Shown piece after piece: positions 21,220 to 31,173 of a stretch of DNA of 64,000 nt (the stretch's first letter is position 1; the number at the start of each line of letters is the position of its first letter). The position numbers and the translations under genes were made by a program. The notes beneath the pieces are model-generated. The model was not told the origin of the DNA and ran no database searches. It saw nothing but the letters and a program-made list of their open reading frames with translations. The stretch comes from Zelopaecilomyces penicillatus (Eukaryota; Ascomycota; Sordariomycetes; Hypocreales; Pseudodiploosporaceae), in contig VCCP01000002.1 in assembly GCA_005765155.1 (NCBI GenBank), positions 6,448,001-6,512,000 on the forward strand, written 5' to 3'.

Positions 21220-22351
21220 CTAAAAACTAAAACCCTCCTGGCCCACAATACTTATCAACTGCGACTTTCGTATTGACTGAAACCACTTACTCTGCTTCCA
21301 GATATCACCCTCCTCTCCATCAACCATCAAACTCCACTTGCTCAAAAACCATGGAGCAGCCTCCCAGCTCCTCATATCCCACGGCTGATACACTCCTCCT
21401 TCTGCTCCCCCACTTCTTCCAGCCCATACCGTCAGTCCCCTGCGCTCATATATATCCACTTTAAGCTCCCACAGATTATACACCGCTGGCATCGCTGCAC
21501 TCAACATGATGGCTCTCTCGCGCAGCAACGGCAGCGGAATGAGATCTAGGCTCGCGTGGTGCGGTATCAGGACCTGCGCCAGTGTAGGTTTTAGATGCTC
21601 GGGGGTGTTGATGGGGAGGGACAGCCGGACTGTAGAGAGGAGTGTTTTGGGGTCGTCTCGGGGTGTGCTGGGGCGGTAGAATGGGGAAGAGTATGTGGAT
21701 TTGCAAGAGGATAGTTCGGTGAGGTCGAGCATGAGGGAGAGAGCGTTGTGGAGGATGGCGGAGAACATGGTGGTGGGGAAGAGTTGGATTGCGTTTGTTT
21801 GTAGACAGGGGAGTGTTTGGGATTGACTGTTTGCTTGTGCTAGTAATTGGTTTAATGGTTGAGTATTAGTGGTGTTTGGTGTCGATAGTGACGTGCATGA
21901 GTCCTCTTCTTGATGAGTTTCTGGAGTAGCATTTAAGTTAAACTCTGGGAAATGGAGACTCTCAGGCGTCATGGCCTCGAGAAGCTGTAGGGTGTCGTCA
22001 AGCATTCCCAAGCACTGGAAGCTATCAATTCCAGGCGCTATTTCGACTGACTCTTTGCCCAATCGACCCTCTACTCGATGGATGATATCTGAAGCATCAT
22101 CCTCAGAGGCAGGCCGAGGCCTCAACTGACGGTGTGTGACCGATACTGTAATACTAGACGCTTTGTTTTTGCGCTCTCTCTGCCGTTGCCCTACACATAT
22201 GTATTCAGTAAACCCTTCATCACGGATAAAGACATCACCACCTACGGAATACCCGCTGAGCCAACCGATTCTGCGCCCTCCTCGCCTCCGTCAAAGCCCT
22301 CTTCCTGTTAGTCGGCTCATCATTCGGCGCTGATGAATTTTCTGGCGCCAT
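21220..22351 (-). CDS. bZIP transcription factor with C-terminal DUF3425 domain
   Basis: Two exons (22351-22246, 22190-21220) give about 358 residues. The 55-bp intron splits the basic region; joined, it reads RRAQNRLAQRVFRQRQRERK, the fungal bZIP basic motif with the invariant Asn and Arg. The zipper is short or absent. The C-terminal half is the DUF3425 domain (LIPHHASLDLIPLPLLRERA, YNLWELKVDIYERRG, QPWDMRSWEAAPWFL), found in many fungal bZIP-like regulators of stress and secondary metabolism. A GTAAGT within the last 25 codons (about 21285-21290) could be a further splice donor, so the extreme C-terminus is uncertain. It is divergently transcribed from an NmrA-like gene, with a palindrome between them. 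Confidence 0.87.
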
Positions 22352-22517
22352 CGCGGGGCTGTTTGATGACAATTATGAAGACCAGTCAATGGTTAATGGT
22401 GATAAGCCAATGTGTGGGGTTCAAAGTTGGAAGATGTTGCGAGTGGTTGAGAAGGCCGTAAGCCACGGCGATGAGGCTTGGCGCCGAAGGATCATGTCAT
22501 GGTAGTGGGACTTTAAC

Positions 22518-22532
22518 TCCGGAGTCCGGAGT
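22518..22532. promoter_or_regulatory. Palindromic CCGGAG site in divergent promoter
   Basis: CTCCGG and CCGGAG form inverted arms around AGT, giving CGG/CCG triplets in opposite orientation. It lies 167 bp upstream of the bZIP start and 327 bp upstream of the NmrA-like start. The shape suits a dimeric fungal regulator, but binding is inferred only. Confidence 0.4.
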
Positions 22533-22858
22533 GAGAACCGCACCCAAGAAATGGGATCGGCCATTGGCTTAGCTTACACGCTTACGGCTTCTGCGCCAAT
22601 CAGAGAGTTCCTTGATAATCTCACAGAAAATCGAAACCTTCAATGAAATGGTCTCTTGTGGTAGGTTAGATTACCAACAATTGGTGTAAAGTAGAGGAAG
22701 GAATCAAGCCATGATCTTCTATAAAAGGCAAACGATGTTAGCGATGTATTCTATTAATTATCCAGCACCAGAAGCCTTCATCGCCGGTCTACTCTATCAT
22801 CTCCAGACTCACCACCCTTCTTTCGACTTACACAACTCAGACAAAGTCACCACTCACA

Positions 22859-23995
22859 ATGTCCCCCCAAAATATTATTGCCGTCGTCGGCGCAACAGGA
22901 AATCAAGGCTCCTCTGTCGCCAAAACCTTCCTCAACCTTCCCAATTGGCACGTTCGTGCTCTCACCCGCGATACAAAATCCGCCTCCGCCCAACAACTCG
23001 CCTCCCAAGGCGCAGAGGTCGTTCAAGCTGACCTCTCCGACCAGGGTTCCCTTGAGGCAGCCTTCAAAGGAGCCACGGCCGTCTTTGTGAACACCGACTT
23101 CTGGGGCCCTTACCTCCAGGCACTGTCTTCCGGCTCGGAAAGCGACGTTGCTAGAAAGATTGGGTATGACACTGAAATATTGCATGCCAAGAATGCGGCA
23201 GATGCTGCCATGGGAATACCAGAACTAAAGCACTTTGTGTATTCCGCTCTGGGGCCCATGTCAAAGGCCTCGGGTGGAAAATACACCCACTGCCTGCACT
23301 GGGAGACGAAAGCCATTGCCGTCGATTACATCGAGTCCATCCCGGCTCTAAAAGCCAAAGCCTCATTCATCTACTGCAGCGTATACCATATCAACCCGCT
23401 GATGCTTCCCAAGCGCGACAAGGAAACTGGCGAGTACACGCTCGCTCTGCCCGGGCCAAACACGACTCGTTTGCCCGTCATTGTCGTGGACAAGTCCACA
23501 GGCAACTTTGTCAGGGCTCTGATTGAAGATGAGCCCGCAGACACCAAGCTCCTTGCTTACAACGCCGATGTCACCGCTCAAGAAGCGATCGCAGCATGGG
23601 AGAAGGTTACGGGCAAGAAAGCCAGATTTATGCAAGTTAGCTTGGAGGAAATGCAAAACATCTCTGGAATGTCGCTGGAGGTTGTAGATGGACCGGGCTT
23701 TCTGGGGGAATTTCCATTCATGGCTGGGGTGAGTGGGCGGGTCATTGAAGCGAGGGACCTGAAGACTAAAGTTGATGAAATGGCGTACGAAGATATCTTG
23801 AGGTTGTTTAGTATGGATGACTTGCTTTCCTCCGAGTATCCAAAGATGTGGTTTGGCAAATGCTGCTGTCACGTCAAGAGGGAACATGAAGCATCACGGA
23901 TTATTCACAACTTAAGCAGCTGTCAAACAAACAATAGAATTAAACCGAATGAAGTCATGATTAGATGCATTGAGTATTATAATCATATCTGTTAG
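22859..23995 (+). CDS. NmrA-like NAD(P)-binding protein
   Basis: Intronless, 378 residues. The N-terminus IIAVVGATGNQGSSVAKTF is the GxxGxxG Rossmann motif of atypical short-chain dehydrogenases. VRALTRDTKS and ADLSDQGSLEAAFKGATAVF follow as in NmrA and HSCARG proteins, which sense NAD(P) and regulate transcription factors rather than catalyse. HFVYSALGPMSKASGGKY shows that the catalytic YxxxK is not classical. The conserved part ends near YPKMWFGK (about residue 331). The last 46 or so residues (CCCHVKREHEASR onward) look unlike the family and may be 3' untranslated sequence read through after loss of the ancestral stop. A TATA-like motif is not obvious. It sits head-to-head with the bZIP gene. 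Confidence 0.88.
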   Translation: MSPQNIIAVVGATGNQGSSVAKTFLNLPNWHVRALTRDTKSASAQQLASQGAEVVQADLSDQGSLEAAFKGATAVFVNTDFWGPYLQALSSGSESDVARKIGYDTEILHAKNAADAAMGIPELKHFVYSALGPMSKASGGKYTHCLHWETKAIAVDYIESIPALKAKASFIYCSVYHINPLMLPKRDKETGEYTLALPGPNTTRLPVIVVDKSTGNFVRALIEDEPADTKLLAYNADVTAQEAIAAWEKVTGKKARFMQVSLEEMQNISGMSLEVVDGPGFLGEFPFMAGVSGRVIEARDLKTKVDEMAYEDILRLFSMDDLLSSEYPKMWFGKCCCHVKREHEASRIIHNLSSCQTNNRIKPNEVMIRCIEYYNHIC

Positions 23996-24082
23996 TAAAA
24001 ACTTCAATGATGCAAATGAGTGCAACCGCCGTATATAAACGCCAAAAGCTGTGCACTCCCTCCCCCTTCACCCGCCAGCATC

Positions 24083-25334
24083 TTAGTCCACCCTGATGAC
24101 AACATAATTATCCACAAACCAGTTGACAGGATTACCCAAGTTTCGGAAATAGTAAGTGGTCATCATGTAGTTGGAACCGCCTCTGTTGGCGGGCAGCACA
24201 AACTCGCCCGAGTAGCGGACCCAACCATTGCCTATGCTCTGCCCGTTTTCAGCTTTGACAGTGGGGACGGCTGTGAAGCCCTGTTTGGTAATGTAGATAC
24301 TCAGATGGGGAGCCAGGTCGCGGCCGTTGAAGTTTTTACTTTCCCAGCTCCAGCGGTATCGCTGGCCGTCTTCGAGTGTGAATTGGTTGCTTTGTAAGAG
24401 GCCAAAGTAAGAGTTTTCTACGTTGTTGACGGAGAGGGCTTTGGTAGGGTTATTGCTCGTATCGCCAATGGTGGGGATGGACATCAAGAATGCATTGCCG
24501 CCGTTGGTACTCCAAGTCCATGACTCAATTCCCGATTCAAAGCCAGGATTCTTGATCAGATTGCTCGGAGCTGGACGATACACGGTGGTAGTGGCGACAC
24601 CGCTCGTCGTGACGTCGTAGATGGTGGTTACGTCTGTGACTGTGGCAGAGGCCGTAACAGATGCTATCTCAGTCTGCGGGCTCTCGAGTTAGCTTATCTG
24701 ATACATATATAGATAGCAAGCAAGCAAGAAATGGATGAGAAGCATACCGTGGTGACCTGAGTGCTGGCAGTGTGAGTGACGCTGACTGTAGTGGCAGGGA
24801 CCTCGATGCAAGCACATGCAGAGGTGATACGAGCTGCCGGATATGTGACACCGTTGGTCATACATTTTGGCGGAGGAGCTTCACCCGCACGCTTCACCTT
24901 GTTGGCTGGTGGGGGGTTTCGAGTCACAGTCACAGTCGCAGATGGGACGGTCGGAGTGAACACTGTCGTCATGACATGGACCGTTTCCGTATTCGTCGCA
25001 ACTGTTGTAGTTTCCGACCCTGTTATGGTACTAAGAGGACAGCATATTAGCACTCGGCGTGGCTATTCTCTTCCTTCGTCCAAAGGACATCTATCTTTCT
25101 TTAAAAATGGGACTAAATCTGACTTACTTTGTGGAAGTAACAGTCGCCACTGTCGTCGTAGTTGGCGAAAGTTGAGCGCAGTGAGCGCTCGCCACGGCTG
25201 TGTATCTTACGTCGAGAAAGCATCGCAAGACATTATCACGGTTGCAGACGGTTGCTCGCTCCACGAGTTGTAACGGGGATGCGACGGTGCTTCCGATTAG
25301 GAAGAACACCGGCAAGGGACTTGCAGGAACGCAT
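24083..25334 (-). CDS. Secreted Thr-rich protein with C-terminal carbohydrate-binding-like domain; apparent frameshift at the start
   Basis: Exons 25334-25128, 25030-24748 and 24673-24083. After a hydrophobic signal (LPVFFLIGSTVASP) comes a small Cys motif (CNRDNVLRCF ... ASAHC) typical of fungal surface proteins, then threonine/valine-rich stretches (TTTTVATVT, VTDVTTIYDVTT) likely O-glycosylated. A beta-rich C-terminal module follows (NLIKNPGFESGIESWTW ... WFVDNYVV), resembling CBM4/9-type domains. Exons 2 and 3 fit perfectly. Exon 1 does not: the only ATG near the signal (25334) is one base out of frame with it. One extra base, probably in the CCC at about 25315-25320, would explain this. 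No other in-frame ATG is visible upstream. It may be a sequencing error, an inactivating insertion or an unseen 5' exon. Confidence 0.75.
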
Positions 25335-25490
25335 GATGTCTGTGTTGAGGCGAATTGTGTCCGTGTTGGAGTGCTGTTTGAGCTGCAGCTATTGTAGGAG
25401 CTGTGTTGAGGCCGATGAGAGAAGCAGGGCTATCCTCCAAATTTGAGGAGTGGACGAACTTATAAGTGGTTTTCGTTTCTCAATCTTGCC

Positions 25491-25515
25491 TTTTTTTTTT
25501 TTTTTTTTTTTTTTT
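25491..25515. repeat. T25 homopolymer tract
   Basis: Twenty-five consecutive T bases about 160 bp upstream of the preceding minus-strand gene. It could be a nucleosome-excluding promoter element or the tail of an old retrocopy; no flanking target-site duplication or element body was recognised. Confidence 0.9.
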
Positions 25516-27251
25516 CGCAGAGACCCCCTTTTCTTTCTCTCAAGCATTACGGTAGTCAACATGTGAAGTTGTTGATTAAAGGCTCCAGACTATTACATGA
25601 TGGCTTATACTTTTGCAGCAAGCTGAAGTCCGCTTTTGGGCCTAAAAAGGGCCTCGCCTGGTTGACAAATTAAGCCTCTAAAACATTTGGGCCCCAGTCT
25701 ACCGTCGCTCCTCCCTAGCTCATGTCATTCGTTTGTAGTCCATTTGAAGGCGTGGCTGGCGGTATTTGGTCCCTCAAAAACAACATTGGGCCCTTTCAGA
25801 TCCCGCGATAGGGTAGTCCAATAGCGGCACTCTACTTTGCCGTGTGCTGGATGGCTCGGTAGGCTATTCGTGCGACACCGATAGCTTAAATGGCTAAGAT
25901 TTGACTAAACAACGCGGTGGGGATCACTTTGAGTGCCAAATTAGAAATCAGCCCTGGATGTGGCTTCTGTCAAAATAGCTAGCTCAGCGCCACGATGCTT
26001 GGCTTTGAGTTATTCTAGGGTTAGTGTCCGGCACTAGGTAGAAAATGCACAAGGATGTTATGGGATATGTCCGTTTGGCTGGTGTTGGTGTGCCTATCTG
26101 TCAGTGAATTAGGAAGATGAGGAGACGTATTGAATGATGGACGTGGACAATTCGCTGTGGTAAAGAAACGACACCAACGGCCTCCGGTGGCGAAGAGTTT
26201 GTTGGCATCAATGGACCTTTTTCAGCCTCAGACATGCGGAGCATCCCTTCCGTGTCCGACTAGGTTTAGCTATAGAAGTGCCAATCGATGTCACTTGTTT
26301 TTACTTTTTTTTTGCTTTAGTAGATCCAGATCATGCTACAACTTCATGTAGGTCCATGGCAGGCCATCTGTAGCATACCGCGTGGTGTCTTATGATGTCT
26401 TATGATGCTGCTTTTTAGAAGGCTCGATGCCACAATCCGGTGTTGTCATTTTCAGCTGAATGCCGATACTGATCAGCTAGACTGACAAGTCGGAGCAAGC
26501 GATCCGGATTCAATGCGCCACGATGATTCCTATTCTGGATTGACAATGCCCCTTTCTGACTCTCTCCCCGTCTCTCTAGCTTGAAGCTGATGTTTAGTCT
26601 TTTGGTTTGTACTCAAGGGTAAACAAATACAGTACAGTTTCCCTGGCGATTGTGATTCGTTCTCCAAGAGTAGAATGTTTAGTAACATACAATACTCTTT
26701 CTATCGAATGCGCCATTCGCATCTCCATCTTCTCCATCAATTCTTCCAATTTTGCGCCTGTCTATCACTTGTCACCGCACAGCTGGAATTTCTTCTATAA
26801 AATACCATGACTGCGACTGCCTTTATCCCATCCTTGAGTGTTTACAGGGCTGAGACATGGCATCTGTCTCGTCCCAAGGAATGGGGTATATGTGGAGTCG
26901 TGCGTCAATAGCCTGCAACATGGATTCAGAATACGTGGTTAACCTACATGGAGATCACCGCATTTGTCGAGTCAGTTTTCTTTGTTAGATGTTTGATACC
27001 GAGATGAAAGCTCTCCAATAATGGCCTTCTTTGCTAACTAGTCACGAACCCTTGTCGTCAGCTTGTACAGCAAGGCCGTGACTGGAATGTCACCAGCTAA
27101 CTCAGACAAGAATATCCTCATAACTGATCAATAAAAGCTTTCTTTTGCTATTCAAGCGCTGTCTATTAACACATAACACTCTACCCCACTAACACTAGTA
27201 ACCCTCAAATCTATGGAGCAGAACAAACAATCATCTCCGACAACTGCTCCA
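25516..27251. other. Intergenic region, no gene seen
   Basis: About 1.7 kb. Frames are short and without domains. CT-rich stretches occur near 26560-26580 and 26290-26320. Nothing else is recognised. Confidence 0.4.
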
Positions 27252-27914
27252 TCATAGCTTAACCTGCTCAACCATGCCCGTCTTGACATCGTATACTAGG
27301 CCCGTGATTGGCACATCGAGAACCAAGGGGCTCTTCCTCAACACCTGAACATCATCGCGCACACTCTGGTTCAAATCTTTAAAGGGCAGAAAGGCAATGT
27401 GGTCTGTGTCTTCGTCGAGGTCTTTTCTCAGCTTAGCTCGGAGTTCGGCATCAGTAAATGTGAGCATGCCGCAATCAGTCTGTGAAGCGCGCAGATTTTA
27501 TCAGTATTGGGTTCACCAAGCGTCTCATGTGCTTCCCATTTATCTGGACTTTTCTTTTTCTTACGTGATGAAGAACAACAATCTCGCGAGTGCCTAGCAG
27601 TTGCTGAGAAATGATGATGGATCGCAGAGCTTCGACAGTGCGTCCTCCGGCGTTGCGAATGATGTGGGCGTCTCCATCAGAGAGCCCGAGGGCCTTCGCC
27701 GGGTCGACTCGTGCGTCCATACAAGCAACCACGGCGAGCTTTCTGCTAGGGAGGCACCATGTCAGTCGATGGATCATCAGTTGTTCTAGCAGAGAATATT
27801 CGATTCAAGAATGAGGGATATGGCATACCGGCGAGGGGGCGCACCGAGATTGCTCTTGGTAAAGCTGGACGCGTAGTCCTTGTTGGCAGCTTGAAGTTCG
27901 GCGGCGGCAGTCAT
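27252..27914 (-). CDS. Beta-class carbonic anhydrase
   Basis: Three exons (27914-27829, 27742-27565, 27479-27252) give 163 residues with phases closing. Zinc ligands are visible: CMDAR (Cys and the Asp/Arg dyad) and HHTDCGM (His and Cys) across the second splice junction. DAHIIRNAGGR is the conserved core strand. The short length and lack of a targeting peptide match the small cytosolic fungal beta-CAs (the cafC/cafD type), which interconvert CO2 and bicarbonate. The C-terminus SPLVLDVPITGLVYDVKTG is also standard. All catalytic residues are present, so it should be active. Confidence 0.94.
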
Positions 27915-28820
27915 TGTGTGTGATGTTTTGCAGGATTTCTTCGAATAGTTTATTTAGTGTTTATTATGAAAGTTGAGAAGCAGACCATCTGAATCGCAGC
28001 TTGGCCAGCATATTTATCTCCCGATAATGAGGCGAAGCATAAACAGCCGCTTACTTGCAACAGAGCCTGATTGCGAATTGCGTCAACTGTTGCGATCCAG
28101 AAACAGCACCTAACAAGGCTGGCCCGAGAATTCGGTGACCATTCAAGAGGTGAAAGTAAGCGCAGCTCGTCAGCCTCATCCGATCATGGGCATATCTAAG
28201 CAGCCGATTACGTTCGGCAGACGGGAGTAATCTAATGAGGGAATCGCCGAGTGTCTATGGTCAGCCGTCGCCCGCCAGATCTAGGACCGTGACGTTCCTG
28301 TACCCAAGGCCGTAGAGAACCGCTTCTCTATTACGTGGCTTAAGAATTGATGGAAGCCTGATTAGATCAAAATAGCTTCAGGAGATATGGTGATAAACTT
28401 GACGAAAAGCATCGCGGTGAGATGAGTAAATGGGGCGAGCCCGTCGTCTTTCCTGTCTGCAAAATTATGAGCACCATAACTCTATATGCCTGTTGTGGCA
28501 AGATGGGAATGCAATATTTTTCATTCAAATATCTCCATGGCACACGTTCCAGCCAACCTGTTGTTTTCTGTACAAGACCCCAATGCTAGCATTAACTGTT
28601 ATAGTAGTGAGCAGAGCAAACTGGCTAAGAGGTCATAGTTAACCTCTAATTATAATTGACAATGCTGGCCAGCTGTACCAGCTGGCCATGCTGGCCGTGG
28701 TTCAGTATCATTGCCTGTATGCTCTTCCTGAGAAACCAAAACTTCACCTTGCCCTCAGCTTTTGTTGCATGGCAGATTCTTCTCTGAAAACCCAATCACG
28801 CAACTTGAGCAAAACCAACG
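27915..28820. other. Divergent intergenic region, carbonic anhydrase / Fic gene
   Basis: About 0.9 kb between divergent starts. It contains the 10-bp inverted repeat annotated separately at 28666-28688. No further gene is seen. Confidence 0.4.
28666..28688. promoter_or_regulatory. Perfect 10-bp inverted repeat upstream of the Fic gene
   Basis: TGGCCAGCTG and CAGCTGGCCA flank TAC. A further CTGGCC follows at once (28690-28696). It lies about 135 bp before the Fic start. It includes CAGCTG E-box cores on both arms, so a bHLH-type or other dimeric factor could bind. Function is inferred. Confidence 0.35.
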
Positions 28821-30248
28821 ATGGCGTCCGAACAACCTCCTTTTGGATCTCCAGTTTCCCCCGGCTCTAGGCGCAAGTCTATCATCGGGTACTTTGAGGA
28901 GCTCTCCATTTCAGGAGAAGGGGCCCAAACAACAGGCGTTGGCATCGAATCTGGTGATACTCAACCCCCAAGAGCTTCTATTGACTCTACCAAATCCGCG
29001 GCTTCAACCACCACATCGAGTGTCCAAAGGTCCTTGCTTCGTGGTACTTTTCGCAGATCATGGCCACCATCGATCAGAGGTCGGCAGCTCTTCACTTCGG
29101 GTGGTGGCTCTCCATCCAAAATCCCATCGTAGGTTGCAAATTTCCATCAGTCTTTCAGGTTTTAACGATTGGCAGTCCTCCTAGTTTTACCATTACCATG
29201 AGCGATTTATATCGAGTCTATGGTGATAACTGGGCCACAACCTCCAGCACCGTCGACGAGCCCGCCGATGTGACATCGGAGTTTGCTGCCGCGACACAAA
29301 TGATGGGAGAGGTCAAAAAGATCATGGAAGCATCATTTGCTGGTAGCGATTTGATTGCTGAAACATTGCTGCGAGATATGGCGGCTGTCGTATACGGATC
29401 TAATCTGAAGGGTAGAAAAGGCTTGGGTTTGGATGAAACCATCAAATTGTGCATGATGATCTTTGAAGGAGCAAAAGACCTCGAATTTACTGAAAGGTAT
29501 GTATTATGTTTGGTGAAATGAATTACACTTATAAACTTCATACTCATCATTGCGTTTTAGATCGCAAGAGTACCAGGAGAAGCTTGAAAAACTTGTCCGA
29601 CGCAATATTGGACCCTCTGAGCGCCATGTTTTACGCAGTCGTCGTGAAGTTGTCCAACATGCAGCGGCATTTCAGCATATTGTCAATGCCTTCGTCCGAG
29701 AAGATAAACCAATGGATGAACGTCTCATCAAGGAAACCCATGCCATTTTGGTCAAGGGAGCAAGCGGGGAACAGGCTGGAATTTTGAGCAACCAAGATTT
29801 TGGCGGAGTTTACCGCACAGGGGATGTTTATGTTGGAGCACACAAGTTCTTGAAGCCCTCGAAGGTCGCCGAGGCCGTGAAAGGCATGGTGAAGAATCTG
29901 GCAGCTGATCTTGCCAAGGCAGAGAAAACAGGAAACCTGGACCCTTTCTCGCTTGCTGCCAAGTATTGCGACCGATTCGTTAACATTCACCCATTTAAGG
30001 ATGGCAACGGGCGTGTTTGTCGGCTTATTCTAAATGCTATTCTGATCAAGTACGCTGGCATTGTTGTCAATGTTGGAGAGCATGACCAGAGTAGAGACGA
30101 ATACATCAACACAGCCCGAGAGAGCAGAGAGGTTGGTGGGCATGCCGGAGCCTTGGCCACACTTGTGTTGAGGGAAGCTACTAAGAGCTACAAAAGGTTT
30201 CGAAACACGTTGAGCTATAAATTGGGACATGGTCAGAATGCGCAGTGA
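28821..30248 (+). CDS. Fic-domain AMP-transferase-like protein
   Basis: Three exons (28821-29128, 29185-29496, 29561-30248) give 435 residues. The first ~100 residues are a Ser/Pro-rich, probably disordered tail. The Fic core shows the catalytic motif HPFKDGNGRVCRL (HPFx[D/E]GNGR) near residue 350, preceded by helices RREVVQHAAAF and DERLIKETHAILVKG. Fic proteins usually transfer AMP from ATP to Ser/Thr/Tyr of targets and are held off by a Glu in an [S/T]xxxE[G/N] helix. The fungal equivalent (YGSNxIE) reads YGSNLKGRKG here, so that Glu seems replaced by Gly. The second intron end has two in-frame AGs (29174-29175 and 29183-29184), allowing a 3-residue variant. The target is unknown. Confidence 0.92.
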
Positions 30249-30327
30249 GTTGATTATAGCTAGTGGGGAGTTTAAGCAGAGTATTTGAATTGATGACTTC
30301 ATATTGAAGAGTTGTGCACGGCTATTC

Positions 30328-31173
30328 TTAAACGGCCAAATCCACTATCCAAGGCTGATTATTTTGCTCGTCACCATGCCTCATAATAGCAGCATTGACA
30401 AGAAGTGTTTCGTTACTCTCATTTGCAATAAGGATGTTTCCTTGTCGAGTCTGAGCAGGGCCCAAGCCCACCTGCTGCCCAGATCGGCTGCTGTCGGTGA
30501 CGGTTTTATTTTCCCACGTAATGGCTTGGGCCCCATAGCCTTCGTGAATATGGCCGAAGCAGTGAATACGGGGCTTGGTTCTCTCAATAGCCTCCCAGAG
30601 CTTTGGGCATCCGCACTTCTCATCGTTTCTACCGTTGCTGAGACGAAATTGAGATATGGGAGCAAGCGGTGGACCATGGGTCATGACAATATCCACACCC
30701 GCCGGAATGGGGTTTCGAGCTTCACCGTTGAACCGATCCTCAGCAGAGCTGTAGGCGAACGCGTAGCCATTGAACTCGGGGGTATATGGCGATGCGTACA
30801 TGCTAAAGGTTCTCCCGTCTTTCAAACTGAATGAGTGGACTCCTTCGTCAACGAAGCGAATTCCCTTCTCAATAGCTCCGCTTGATGTGAAGATATCTCT
30901 TGCTTTTGCTGGCTCGTCGGGATCGTCATCATCGTCGGCATTGCTGTCCCACCAGACAGGGTCCAGGGAAATATCATGATTTCCGGCGATGGTAATCTTG
31001 ATTTCAGCCTTACAGCGTGAAAGATTATCAACGGCAGTCCGGAAGTTGGATAAACCGCCAATCATGGTGTGATCACCGCAGTGAAGAATGACATCCACAT
31101 CAGGCAGCGTGGCGTGATCTGGGAATGCGGAATCGTGAGTGTCGGAGAGAATGAGGAAACGTATTGTCGCCAT
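30328..31173 (-). CDS. Calcineurin-like metallophosphoesterase
   Basis: Intronless, 281 residues from the ATG at 31173 (MATIRFLILSDTHD). An upstream in-frame ATG at 31218 would add 15 non-conserved residues. Metal ligands appear in order: SDTHD (D and H), HCGDHT (D), AGNHD (N and H), MTHGPP (H) and FGHIHEG (H, H). This fits the small metallophosphoesterase group with human MPPED1/2-like proteins. An acidic insert DDDDDPDEP lies near residue 80. The length and motif spacing are normal, so it is probably an active phosphoesterase of unknown substrate. It is convergent with the Fic gene, with stops only about 80 bp apart. Confidence 0.93.
   Translation of the reverse strand: MATIRFLILSDTHDSAFPDHATLPDVDVILHCGDHTMIGGLSNFRTAVDNLSRCKAEIKITIAGNHDISLDPVWWDSNADDDDDPDEPAKARDIFTSSGAIEKGIRFVDEGVHSFSLKDGRTFSMYASPYTPEFNGYAFAYSSAEDRFNGEARNPIPAGVDIVMTHGPPLAPISQFRLSNGRNDEKCGCPKLWEAIERTKPRIHCFGHIHEGYGAQAITWENKTVTDSSRSGQQVGLGPAQTRQGNILIANESNETLLVNAAIMRHGDEQNNQPWIVDLAV

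Noticed and set aside
25491..25515. T25 tract as the tail of a retrotransposon
   Set aside because: No element body, reverse-transcriptase frame or target-site duplication was found beside it.
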